A stretch of DNA of 64,000 nucleotides from assembly GCA_023379515.1 (NCBI GenBank), contig JAMCQQ010000063.1:1-64000 (forward strand), read 5' to 3'. A program made the translations under genes and the position numbers. The DNA is from Actinomycetota bacterium. Its GTDB lineage: Bacteria > Actinomycetota > Humimicrobiia > Humimicrobiales > Humimicrobiaceae. This document shows, in pieces, positions 43,147-55,622 of this stretch (its first letter is position 1; every line of letters begins with the position of its first letter). The notes below the pieces were generated by a model. It made no database searches. It worked only from the letters and a program-made list of their open reading frames with translations, and was not told where the DNA came from.

Positions 43147-43205
43147 TTGACATTGGCATCAGTATATGCTTTAATATATAATAGAAACGTTTCGAGAAAC
43201 GTTTC
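43147..43205 (+). promoter_or_regulatory. Promoter with double LacI-type operator for locus C
   Basis: TTGACA (43147-43152) is followed by AT-rich -10 candidates near 43170-43182. Two copies of the palindrome GAAACGTTTC lie at 43184-43193 and 43196-43205, together making an almost perfect 28-bp inverted repeat bounded by ATA and TAT. This is the usual kind of LacI-family site, positioned to block transcription. The LacI gene at 50749 is the obvious partner. The rest of 43087-43427 shows no gene. Confidence 0.8.
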
Positions 43206-43427
43206 TATTATAAAAAGATAAGGGGAAATTGAAGCCATTATCTGATTTTTATAATTTGTTCTCAATATATGAATCTAAAAATCAGCATCTTTATATTTGA
43301 TTGAAAAAGCAAAGGTAAGGATAATTGATAAATTAGTAAAATCTGTCACTAAATAGCCCACTTCTATAAAAGTAGCAGTGGATTAATGCATCTATATTCA
43401 TTAAGTTAATTCAAAACCGGAGGTCAA

Positions 43428-43781
43428 ATGAGCCAAAAAAGGTATTGCATAGTATTGGAAATAAAGGAAGAGTTTGTAGATAAGTATAAGAATATACATA
43501 TTAATGCATGGCCGGAACTTCTTAGAGCAGAACAAGAATGTGGCATTACTAATGAGCTTATATGGATCTACAAGAATTTGGCAATAGTTTATATCGAATG
43601 TAATGACCTTAAAGAAACATTTAAAAAGATTGCTTTAAATGAAGTAGAAATGAAGTGGGATAAAACAGTATCACCATGGTTCAAAAATGTTGAGATTTTA
43701 GAGGACTCAAATAAAATTCCGGTTCTGGAAAAGATTTTTGATTTAAACCAGCAGCTTGAAGGAAGCTTTGATCAGTATTGA
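43428..43781 (+). CDS. rhaM: L-rhamnose mutarotase family protein
   Basis: This 117-residue protein matches RhaM in length and in the conserved Y20-x3-H24-x3-W28 pattern, followed by Y-I-E-C-N and a W-x-K/D region near 75. RhaM interconverts alpha and beta anomers of L-rhamnose or related deoxy sugars in the cytoplasm. It is the first gene after the double operator and is followed by a TIM-barrel sugar isomerase, as expected for rhamnose-type use. GGAGG precedes the ATG. The exact sugar is inference from family and context. Confidence 0.85.
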   Translation: MSQKRYCIVLEIKEEFVDKYKNIHINAWPELLRAEQECGITNELIWIYKNLAIVYIECNDLKETFKKIALNEVEMKWDKTVSPWFKNVEILEDSNKIPVLEKIFDLNQQLEGSFDQY

Positions 43782-43812
43782 TGTTAAAAAAATTTTTTTG
43801 AAGGGAGAAAAA

Positions 43813-44793
43813 TTGAAGTTTAAATTAAGTGCCGGCTTATGGTGTCTTGGAAATTTTTCGGAAAGATATGTTCCTTCAGGTTATTATGAGGAATTATCCC
43901 TTGAAAAACAGCTTGAAATTATGTCGGAGGCAGAAGGTTTGGATGGTCTGGGAATAATTTATCCTACATCACCTCTTCCAGATAATCCGGACATGTTAGT
44001 AAAAAAATTATCTGATTTTAATCTACAAGTTGCGGATATATCTGTAGACAACTATACAGACAGAAAATGGAAAAATGGTGCATTTTGTACAAATGAGAAA
44101 AATATCAGGAAAGAAAGTATTAAGCTTTGCAAGGAAGCAATAGATTTTGCGGCTGAAATACCAGGATCAAAAGTAATGCTTTGGCCCGCACATGATGGTT
44201 TTGATTATCCTTTTCAGGTAAGCTATGAAGATGGTTGGAAAAATGTTGTAGAAAGCTACAGGGAGCTTTGTGATTACAATCATGAAGTTACTCTTGCCAT
44301 AGAATATAAGTCAAAGGACCCGAGGCAGAGGCAATATATAAGCAATTTGGGTAAAATGCTTATGCTTATAAATGATGTAGGCATGGATAATTTTACAGGC
44401 TGTATAGACAGCGGACATGCTCTAATGTGCCAGGAAAGTCTTGCCGAAACAGTAATACTTTTACATGTACATAATAAACTGGGAATAGTTCATTTAAACG
44501 ATAATTATCGTGATGCTGACCCTGATCTTATATTTGGCACGATTGCTTTCTGGGATAATCTTGAAATGTATTATTATTTGAAAAAAATAAATTTCGGCGG
44601 TTGGCATGAAATTGACATTGTGTCTCCCAGAGATGACAGGGGAAAATCTATAAAGCTTGCGGTTAAACTTGCAAGAAAATATGAAAAGCTTGCTGAAAAA
44701 TTAATCGTTCACTTAAAAGAAATAGATACAAATCTGAAAGAATACAGGTTTGCAAACAATATGAATTTAATAACTGATATTCTTTTTGATTAA
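43813..44793 (+). CDS. Xylose-isomerase-like TIM-barrel sugar isomerase (RhaI-like candidate)
   Basis: This protein of about 326 residues has the metal-dependent isomerase barrel: L-A-I-E-Y-K near residue 160, D-S-G-H near 201-204, H-L-N-D near 230-233, and a late G-W-H-E-I-D near 267. These supply the Glu, Asp and His ligands of the fold. With a RhaM-type mutarotase upstream it is a good candidate for an L-rhamnose isomerase of the barrel type known from Pseudomonas, or a related aldose isomerase. I chose TTG 43813 because GGGAG lies 5 bases before it. The longer frame from 43756 overlaps rhaM and has no ribosome site. Confidence 0.78.
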   Translation: MKFKLSAGLWCLGNFSERYVPSGYYEELSLEKQLEIMSEAEGLDGLGIIYPTSPLPDNPDMLVKKLSDFNLQVADISVDNYTDRKWKNGAFCTNEKNIRKESIKLCKEAIDFAAEIPGSKVMLWPAHDGFDYPFQVSYEDGWKNVVESYRELCDYNHEVTLAIEYKSKDPRQRQYISNLGKMLMLINDVGMDNFTGCIDSGHALMCQESLAETVILLHVHNKLGIVHLNDNYRDADPDLIFGTIAFWDNLEMYYYLKKINFGGWHEIDIVSPRDDRGKSIKLAVKLARKYEKLAEKLIVHLKEIDTNLKEYRFANNMNLITDILFD

Positions 44794-44813
44794 GAAATTG
44801 TTTAAGGAGCTAA

Positions 44814-45926
44814 ATGAAAAATAGTTTGAGTCCAAAAGAAAGAGTTGAAGCTGTTTTGAAGGATCAGCCTATCGATAAAACCCCTTTTACCGTATACGGA
44901 ACTTTTTGGGGTGGAGCAAGTATTGAAAATCCTGTTATGCCTTTTGGCAGATATTTTCCGCAGTGTACAATAGAAAGGCAGCTTAGAAATAGAGGATTAT
45001 GCATTGTTGATCTTACTTACTGGGGATATACAACCAAAAGACAATCCACAAAGATTGTTTCTACAGTTTATGAGGAAAATGAAAGATTTATGGTTAGAAC
45101 CGATTATAAAACACCTTTTGGAGATCTTAACACCATAAAAGAAGTTTCAAATTATACGGTTTGGAATCATAAGAAAATGTTTGAAAATAAAGAGGATTAT
45201 AAGAAAATTCTTTTTCTTTTAAATGATTTAGAAATCTTACCAGACAATGAAACCGGGTTAAAAATGTTAAAAACTTTGGGAGAAGATGTAATTTTAAGGG
45301 GAGATTTCGGTTTTGAACCACTTCAGGAACTGATTTCCGGTGATTATTTTACCACCGAGGAATTTTGTATTCAGTGGATGGATAACAGGGACGAAATATT
45401 GAAGCTTTATGATGCAATAGTGAGGACCAGAAGAGATACCTATGAAATTGTTGCTCAAAGCCCTGTAGATTTCATATGTTATGGTGGAAATGTAACCCCC
45501 CAGATAATAAGTCCGGAAAACTTTAAAAAATATTATATACCTCATTACGAGGAAGCTGCCGAAGTTATGCATAAAAAGGGAAAATTTCTGGCATGCCATT
45601 TTGATGCTAATATGAGGATTTTAAAAGATATGATTGCAGAAACTCCGCTTGATATTATTGAAGCTTTCACGCCATTTCCGGATACAGACATGACTTTAAA
45701 AGAAGCAAAACTTGCCTGGCCAAATAAAGTTTTATGGATAAATTTTCCGTCATCCCTGCATCTTGCCAGTGAAGAAACTATTTTTGAAGCAACCGGGAAA
45801 ATAATTGATGAATCCAAATCGGAGAAACTGATTCTAGGAATAACAGAAGATGTTCCTGAGGACAAATGGCAAAGGAATTATCAGGTTATCATGGATGCGA
45901 TAGATAAGAAGTCTGGAATAAGGTAA
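44814..45926 (+). CDS. UroD-superfamily protein 3
   Basis: This 370-residue protein has the family opening S-P-K-E-R-V-E-A-V-L and a UroD-like barrel, including Y-G-G-N-V-T-P near 224-230. The H-S-C-G of the other two copies is replaced by C-H-F-D-A-N near 262, so the MtaA zinc site is not conserved. It is more distant than copies 1 and 2 but again lies inside a sugar operon between isomerase and transporter. There is no heme or corrinoid context. AAGGAG precedes the ATG. The reaction is unknown. Confidence 0.75.
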   Translation: MKNSLSPKERVEAVLKDQPIDKTPFTVYGTFWGGASIENPVMPFGRYFPQCTIERQLRNRGLCIVDLTYWGYTTKRQSTKIVSTVYEENERFMVRTDYKTPFGDLNTIKEVSNYTVWNHKKMFENKEDYKKILFLLNDLEILPDNETGLKMLKTLGEDVILRGDFGFEPLQELISGDYFTTEEFCIQWMDNRDEILKLYDAIVRTRRDTYEIVAQSPVDFICYGGNVTPQIISPENFKKYYIPHYEEAAEVMHKKGKFLACHFDANMRILKDMIAETPLDIIEAFTPFPDTDMTLKEAKLAWPNKVLWINFPSSLHLASEETIFEATGKIIDESKSEKLILGITEDVPEDKWQRNYQVIMDAIDKKSGIR

Positions 45927-46019
45927 TTGATTTGTTGATACTTTTAAAGAAAAGAGGTGAGTAAAAAAACAATAATATTTATATCAATAAAATTATTAAT
46001 TTTATTAAGGAGGAGAAAA

Positions 46020-47144
46020 ATGAGACCAAAAATAGTAAAGTTATTATTAATTATTGCAGTGTGTATGGCAATGGTAGCTTCTATAGCTTTATTTAGCTGC
46101 AAAAAGATCACTACCACTGAAACTACGGTTACAGCAACTACAGTCACAGAGACTACAGCAGCCCAAACTACTTCTGCTGAAACCACTGCTGCAGCCCAGT
46201 CATATAAAATAGGTATCACTCTCTGGACAACAGCAGATACATTTACCGTTCAAATGGGTGATGGCTGGACCAAGGCAATCAAAGATGCCGGTTCCACGTC
46301 AGTGACACTTAACAATGAAGGCGGCAAGGAAGTGGATAATACCCGAAATCTTATTTCTCAAGGTGTGGATGCTGCAGTGATGTGCTACTGGGATCCAAAT
46401 CTGGCAAAGACATCGATTGATTTATTAAAAGAAAAAAATATTCCAATTTTTTCAATAGATATCCCTATGCCAGGTACAGTGTTTCTTGGAGTAAATAATT
46501 ATGATGTTGGAACCAAAGCCGGTAGTTTTTTAGCAGATTGGGTTACCAAAAACTGGGATGGCAAAGTTGATCTTGTAATTGATATAAACTCTCCCACAGA
46601 AGGTCCAATTGTTGCACAAAGATTTCAAGGGCAGGAAGATGGTTTCTTCAAAAAAATTACTTCTTATTCAGTGGATAAGGTTGAGAGACAGGACGGCGGC
46701 GGTTGGGCTGACGGGGCATTAAAAGCAATAAGACCACTTCTTGCAAAACATCCTGATGCAAAAAATATTGTAGTTTTTGTTGAAAATGATCCTTGCGCAC
46801 AAGCAATAATGACTGCACTTCAGGAAGCAGGTAAATCTGAAAATGCGGTATTAATGACACTGGGTATGCCAAAAGATGCATTGCACCTTGTTAGTGATAA
46901 TAAAATGCCCATTATAGGTGGCGTAGCATTCTTTCCGGATAAATATGGAGAACAGGGGATTAAACAATTGCTTGAGATTACAAAGTTAGTTAAAAGTGGT
47001 ACTTCGCTTGAAGAAGCTTATAAGCAATTTATTACTGATACAATAAGTAATCCTGAAACTAAAGAGATGCTTTCTCCGGCTATTTACGTAAAAACTGAAA
47101 TAATTACAGCTGAAAATTTCAAGGAATTTTTTCCTAATCAATAA
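46020..47144 (+). CDS. CUT2 sugar-binding lipoprotein, locus C
   Basis: This protein of about 374 residues has a lipoprotein signal with L-F-S-C near residue 26, a Thr-rich linker to about 58 and an RbsB-type domain beginning Y-K-I-G-I-T-L-W. I chose ATG 46020 because AAGGAGGAG lies just before it. A GTG at 45957 follows only a weak AAGAGG motif (45953) and would add a non-signal extension. It delivers substrate to the two permeases at 48762 and 49749. A hairpin follows at 47163. Confidence 0.9.
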   Translation: MRPKIVKLLLIIAVCMAMVASIALFSCKKITTTETTVTATTVTETTAAQTTSAETTAAAQSYKIGITLWTTADTFTVQMGDGWTKAIKDAGSTSVTLNNEGGKEVDNTRNLISQGVDAAVMCYWDPNLAKTSIDLLKEKNIPIFSIDIPMPGTVFLGVNNYDVGTKAGSFLADWVTKNWDGKVDLVIDINSPTEGPIVAQRFQGQEDGFFKKITSYSVDKVERQDGGGWADGALKAIRPLLAKHPDAKNIVVFVENDPCAQAIMTALQEAGKSENAVLMTLGMPKDALHLVSDNKMPIIGGVAFFPDKYGEQGIKQLLEITKLVKSGTSLEEAYKQFITDTISNPETKEMLSPAIYVKTEIITAENFKEFFPNQ

Positions 47145-47162
47145 GTAATAGATTAAAAAATT

Positions 47163-47196
47163 TTAAGGGGTTATGTTATTTACCTTAACCCCTTAA
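47163..47196 (+). terminator. Intercistronic hairpin after locus C binding-protein gene
   Basis: TTAAGGGGTTA (47163-47173) pairs perfectly with TAACCCCTTAA (47186-47196) around a 12-base loop. No T-run follows, and the ATPase gene begins 70 bases later. Confidence 0.72.
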
Positions 47197-47266
47197 TAAA
47201 TTTGTAATTAAATAAGCATTAAGCAATAGCTAAATAGAATAGAAATTAAATGTTGAGGTAAAATTA

Positions 47267-48772
47267 ATGGAGAAAATACTTTTACTTGATAAAATTATAA
47301 AGGATTTTCCTGGAGTAAGAGCACTTGATAATGTAGATTTTGATTTAAAAAAAGGTGAAGTTCATGCACTTCTTGGCGAAAATGGAGCTGGAAAATCTAC
47401 ACTAATCAAGATAATTATGGGTGTTTACAGGTTGAATAGCGGTTCAGTATTTCTGAATGGCAGATTTGTGGATATAAATGATACAAAAGTTGCAAAATCA
47501 CTTGGAATAGATGCTATTTATCAGGAGCAAAACCTGTGTCCCGAGCTGACTGTTGCAGAAAATATTTTTATAAACAGACTTCCAAAAAAAAGAATAATTC
47601 CAATAATTGATTGGCCAAAACTCATGAGTGATGCACAAAAACTTTTGGACGAATGGAATGTAAACTTCAAGGCTGGCGATATTGTTGGTAACTTAAATGT
47701 ATCTCAGAGTCAGATTATAGAAATAATCAAAGTTTTTGTTGAAAAAGATTTGAAAATTTTAATACTAGATGAACCAACTGCAGCTTTGATTGAAGAGGAA
47801 ATTGAAAAATTATTTAACACTATAAGAAAATTAAAATCTAAAGGAATTTCTATCATATACATTTCACATAGGCTTGATGAAGTATTTTTAATTAGTGATA
47901 GGATAACAGTACTTCGTGATGGTAAAAATGTTGGGACATTGACAACAAAGGAAGCTACAAAAAAGGAACTGATAAAACTCATGATTGGTAGAGAATTGTC
48001 TGATATGTATCCTAAAAAGAAAATAGAGAAAAAGGAAGTAATACTGCAGGTAAAAAATCTTTCCAGCGGACGAAATTTCAAAGATATTAGTTTTAATCTT
48101 CAAAAAGGTGAAATACTTGGCATTTATGGTTTGCTTGGCTCTGGTAAATCAGAGATAGGAAAAAGTCTTTTTGGCAGATCCAGAACAGATAGCGGTCAAA
48201 TATTTATATCCGGATGTAATATAAAAATTACAAACACATCTGATGCGATTTCCCATAAAATTGGCTTTGTTCCGGCAGATAGGAAAAGAAATGGAATTAT
48301 AGAAATATTAAATGTTAAACAAAATTTAACCATTGCAAATATAAAAGCTTTGGGTAAAAACGGTTTTATAAATAAAAAAGTTGAAGATGAAAGATCACTG
48401 AAGTGGATTAAAGCATTAAACATAAAGACACCTTCACTGACTACCAGGATTGCAAGCCTTTCCGGCGGTAATCAGCAGAAAGTAGTTATAGGGCGATGGC
48501 TTGATTCAGAATCCAAAATTCTTATTCTAAATGAACCTACGCATGGCGTAGATGTTGGTGCAAAAGTTGAAATATATAATATAATTGAAGATTTTTGTAG
48601 CAGGGGTATTGCAGTTCTTATAATATCCTCGGAAATTCCTGAACTTATAGCAATTTGCGATAGAGTACTTATTGTTTATAAAGGCAAAATAAATGGAGAA
48701 CTGGAAGGGAAAAATATAAATCAGGAAAATATTTTAAAACTTGCAATGAGCGGGGTAAAAGATGAAGAATAA
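47267..48772 (+). CDS. CUT2 sugar ABC transporter ATP-binding protein, locus C
   Basis: This 501-residue tandem ATPase has Walker A G-E-N-G-A-G-K-S-T near residue 38 and L-S-G-G-N-Q-Q-K-V near 400. Unlike the locus A and B proteins, its second P-loop G-L-L-G-S-G-K-S-E keeps the Lys, so the second site could be closer to active. It overlaps the first permease gene by 11 bases, which suggests coupled translation. With one binding protein and two permeases it resembles the RhaSTPQ rhamnose importer of rhizobia in subunit make-up. Confidence 0.92.
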   Translation: MEKILLLDKIIKDFPGVRALDNVDFDLKKGEVHALLGENGAGKSTLIKIIMGVYRLNSGSVFLNGRFVDINDTKVAKSLGIDAIYQEQNLCPELTVAENIFINRLPKKRIIPIIDWPKLMSDAQKLLDEWNVNFKAGDIVGNLNVSQSQIIEIIKVFVEKDLKILILDEPTAALIEEEIEKLFNTIRKLKSKGISIIYISHRLDEVFLISDRITVLRDGKNVGTLTTKEATKKELIKLMIGRELSDMYPKKKIEKKEVILQVKNLSSGRNFKDISFNLQKGEILGIYGLLGSGKSEIGKSLFGRSRTDSGQIFISGCNIKITNTSDAISHKIGFVPADRKRNGIIEILNVKQNLTIANIKALGKNGFINKKVEDERSLKWIKALNIKTPSLTTRIASLSGGNQQKVVIGRWLDSESKILILNEPTHGVDVGAKVEIYNIIEDFCSRGIAVLIISSEIPELIAICDRVLIVYKGKINGELEGKNINQENILKLAMSGVKDEE

Positions 48773-49706
48773 AAAAAATTTTAGTTTTGAAAACATTGGA
48801 CTTCTTACCATACTTGTTGCACTTTTTATAGTTTTCTGGTCACTCTATCATCCATTTATAGCCAGGATAAATATAATAAATATCTTACTGTCTGTTGCAC
48901 TTATTGGGATAATAAGCGTACCCTGGACTATGCTGTGTATAAGCGGAGGTCTTGATATATCTGTAGGATCGGCAATGGGATTTATCGCAGTAATTATTAC
49001 GTTAGTTTATAACAAAGGTGTAAATTTAGTATTGTCTATCTTTATTGGACTTATAATTGCAGCCATAGTTGGTTTAATAAACGGGCTGCTTATAACCAAA
49101 ATAGGAATAAATTCAATAATTACAACTCTTGGTATGTTATCAATTCTTCGCGGCGCAGCTTTTATAATTGCCGGTGGACAGGGACTCCCGATAAGTAATG
49201 AAAAGTTCAGGTATATCGGTATGGGAAGGATTTGGATTTTTCCAATACCAGTGGTTATTTTTATAATTTTTTTTGTTGCCGGTTATTTTGTATTAAAATA
49301 TACTGCTTACGGAAGGAATATTTATGTTTCAGGAGGAAATGAGAGAGCTGCAACAATTTCAGGTATTAATGTAGTCTGGATTAGAATTTCTTTATATATG
49401 CTAACCACAATGGGTGCAGGACTTGCAGGTCTTATATTGGTTTCTCAGCTTGGTCAGACCTGGCCTAAGACAGGCACCGGCTATGAATTTGCAGTAATAA
49501 CTGCAGTAGTTCTTGGTGGTGTAAGCCTGGCAGGCGGAAAGGGTAGAATATCCGGTGCATTGCTCGGTGTTCTGATAATTGGAACTTTAAGTTATGGTCT
49601 TGAAATTACTGGGGTACACAGCTTTTATATTACTATTGCTCAAGGCACCATACTTCTTATTGCAGTAATGGTTGACCAGTTAAGATTGCGTAGAATCGTT
49701 ACTTAA
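48762..49706 (+). CDS. CUT2 sugar ABC permease 1, locus C
   Basis: This 314-residue membrane protein of the RbsC family has G-G-L-D-I-S-V-G near residue 67 and V-V-L-G-G-V-S-L-A-G-G near 250. It overlaps the ATPase gene by 11 bases and is followed 42 bases later by a second, related permease. The two probably form a heterodimeric channel. Confidence 0.92.
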   Translation: MKNKKNFSFENIGLLTILVALFIVFWSLYHPFIARINIINILLSVALIGIISVPWTMLCISGGLDISVGSAMGFIAVIITLVYNKGVNLVLSIFIGLIIAAIVGLINGLLITKIGINSIITTLGMLSILRGAAFIIAGGQGLPISNEKFRYIGMGRIWIFPIPVVIFIIFFVAGYFVLKYTAYGRNIYVSGGNERAATISGINVVWIRISLYMLTTMGAGLAGLILVSQLGQTWPKTGTGYEFAVITAVVLGGVSLAGGKGRISGALLGVLIIGTLSYGLEITGVHSFYITIAQGTILLIAVMVDQLRLRRIVT

Positions 49707-49748
49707 AATAATTTATATTATAAATTTTAAATAATACGTGGAGAAAAT

Positions 49749-50735
49749 ATGAAAAGCAAAGTTAAATTTTTAAATTTTCAAAACTTTGGACTTATAGTAA
49801 TTTTAATAATACTTGTAATCTTGTTCTGGTCAATTAACAAACAATTTTTAAGTTTTGAAAATATAAAGAATATATTTCTTTCTATTTCAGTTATTGGAAT
49901 TATTGCAGTGCCGATGACCCTTTTAATGATTAGTGGAGGTGTTGATTTATCTGTAGGAGCGCTTATGGGATTTTCTTCATCTCTTGTTGCTGCTCTTATG
50001 ACCAAATTAGGAATTAATCCGGTACTGGCTGTTATTTTAACTTTATTAGCTGGAATAGGTGTGGGATTTGTCAACGGTCTTATTGTAACTAAAATAAAAG
50101 TAAATGCATTCATAGAAACAATTGGCATGCTTAGCATTCTGGGAGGCTCTGCACTAATTATGACAAGTAATAAAGGCCAGGTTGCAACATTTTCAGGTTC
50201 CATAGGGATAGAAAGTAAGGCTTTTAGTTTTATTGGACTTGGAGAAATTTTTAGAATTCCTGTTCAGGTAATTATACTTGTAATCTTTTTTATCACAGGA
50301 TACATAATACTTAATCATACTCAATTTGGAAGAAAAGTTTATGCAACAGGTGCCTCGGAAAAAGTAGCTATATTATCCGGAATTAATGTAGATAGAACAA
50401 GAATAATTAATTTTATATTTACATCATTTGCGGCATCTGTTGGTGGGATTATTCTTGCTGCACAATATCGAGCGGGTGCAGAAAGAGTTGGAACGGGATA
50501 TGAACTTTTGGTTATCACAGCTGTTATATTAGGAGGAACTGCATTTACGGGTGGAATAGGTACAATGCAGGGAGTATTACTTGGTGTAATTATTATGGGT
50601 ATACTCAGGTATGGGATGGATCTGCAGAATATAGGAGATTACTATAAGCAGATATCAAATGGTGTACTTCTTTTAATAGCAGTTGGAGTTGGAATTTTAA
50701 GGGATAAGCTGGTTGGATATAAGACAAGAGTTTAA
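49749..50735 (+). CDS. CUT2 sugar ABC permease 2, locus C
   Basis: This 328-residue RbsC-family membrane protein has G-G-V-D-L-S-V-G near 65 and V-I-L-G-G-T-A-F-T-G-G near 260. It is clearly related to permease 1 but diverged along its length, as expected for a heterodimer partner. The LacI gene follows after 13 bases, so all locus C genes from 43428 to 51798 probably form one transcription unit. Confidence 0.92.
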   Translation: MKSKVKFLNFQNFGLIVILIILVILFWSINKQFLSFENIKNIFLSISVIGIIAVPMTLLMISGGVDLSVGALMGFSSSLVAALMTKLGINPVLAVILTLLAGIGVGFVNGLIVTKIKVNAFIETIGMLSILGGSALIMTSNKGQVATFSGSIGIESKAFSFIGLGEIFRIPVQVIILVIFFITGYIILNHTQFGRKVYATGASEKVAILSGINVDRTRIINFIFTSFAASVGGIILAAQYRAGAERVGTGYELLVITAVILGGTAFTGGIGTMQGVLLGVIIMGILRYGMDLQNIGDYYKQISNGVLLLIAVGVGILRDKLVGYKTRV

Positions 50736-50748
50736 AAAAGGAATATAA

Positions 50749-51798
50749 ATGCCTAAAAAACTTAAAAATCCTTCAATAAAGGATATAGCAAAAGAAGCGG
50801 GAGTTGCAATATCTACAGTTTCTTATGTTGTGAACAATAAAGATCTTGTTTCTGATAAAACCAAAAAAAAAGTATTAAGAGCAATCAATAAACTTGGTTA
50901 TAAGCCAAACTTTATAGCCCGAAGTTTAAGGACTCAAAAAACAAGAATAATCGGTGTTATAGTTTATGATATTTCAAATCCTTTTGTAGCTCAAATAGTA
51001 AACGGAATGGAAGAAATTGTAAAAGATAGAGGATATATAATGGTACTTGGCTGTACATTTAATGATACTTCTGAGGAAGAAAGACAGATCAATGTAATGT
51101 TAAACCAATTTATAGACGGACTTTTAATTGTCAGTGGTTCAGACAATGAAAAAATTTATAAAAAGATATTGAAGAAAAAAGTTCCGATAGTATTTATTGA
51201 CAGAGAATTGGAAAGTATAGATTATGCAGGTGTATTAATTGATAATGTCGAAGCTATGGAAAAAGCAGTAGATTATCTTTTTTCAATGGGACATAAAGAG
51301 ATAGGTTACATATCATATCCAATGGAAAAACAGACAATTGTCAGGAAAAGATATACAGGTTATCTAAGGGGACTTGAAAAGAACAATATAATCTATAATC
51401 CTGAATTTGTCATAATAGATGATGAGTTTATCAACAAAGAGTTTGAAGGTAAAGATATGGAAATTACTTTTAAGCTCATGAAAAATTTTATTGAAAATAA
51501 AAAACTGCCGACAGCTTTTATAACCATTTCAGATATAATAGCTTATGGATTAATAAAAGCTCTTAGAGAAAATAATATAAGAGTACCGGAAGATGTTTCA
51601 GTATTAGGTTTTGATAATATTATGTTTGATGAATATGTGTTTCCACCCCTTAATACAGTAAAACAGCCAAAAAAAATGATGGGTATTAAGGGGATGAATC
51701 TTCTTCTTGACATTATTGAGGGCAAAAACGTTGAAAATAAACACATTGTATTACCAACGGAAATTATAAAGAGACAGTCTGTCCTGTTTAGAGGATAA
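50749..51798 (+). CDS. LacI-family transcriptional regulator, locus C
   Basis: This 349-residue protein has an N-terminal LacI helix-turn-helix (S-I-K-D-I-A-K-E-A-G-V and S-T-V-S-Y-V-V-N-N-K, residues 8-31). A periplasmic-binding-protein-like effector domain follows, with V-L-G-F-D-N near 283. It ends the locus C operon. It is the natural ligand for the double GAAACGTTTC operator at 43184-43205, so the operon is probably self-repressed and induced by its sugar. Confidence 0.93.
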   Translation: MPKKLKNPSIKDIAKEAGVAISTVSYVVNNKDLVSDKTKKKVLRAINKLGYKPNFIARSLRTQKTRIIGVIVYDISNPFVAQIVNGMEEIVKDRGYIMVLGCTFNDTSEEERQINVMLNQFIDGLLIVSGSDNEKIYKKILKKKVPIVFIDRELESIDYAGVLIDNVEAMEKAVDYLFSMGHKEIGYISYPMEKQTIVRKRYTGYLRGLEKNNIIYNPEFVIIDDEFINKEFEGKDMEITFKLMKNFIENKKLPTAFITISDIIAYGLIKALRENNIRVPEDVSVLGFDNIMFDEYVFPPLNTVKQPKKMMGIKGMNLLLDIIEGKNVENKHIVLPTEIIKRQSVLFRG

Positions 51799-51905
51799 AG
51801 TAGCGACTTTCTAGATGTTTCATAGTTTTAAAGCATATACAAAAGAAGTATGAAACTCTTAGAGTTGTTTGACTGAAAAACAGGGTCACTTATAATGTTT
51901 TTTAT

Positions 51906-55456
<3,551 letters not shown>

Positions 55457-55622
55457 TTAAAAACAGCTTGAAAAAACAGGAAATTTATTTATTTTATATT
55501 TTTTTTAAATAAAATTGATTTTTTATATTGGAAAAAATCAAAAAAACAAACTCTTTATTATAATATTTATTTTTCTTATATCAAATATATTTTGCTTTAA
55601 ATATTTATATTCTTAAAACCTG

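Noticed and set aside
47710..48081. 123-codon minus-strand frame inside the locus C ATPase gene
   Set aside because: It is antisense to a well-conserved ATPase, with no ribosome site and a composition typical of shadow frames.
43087..51905. Integrase or transposase in the locus C island
   Set aside because: Every open frame of size is assigned to sugar use or regulation; none shows recombinase motifs.
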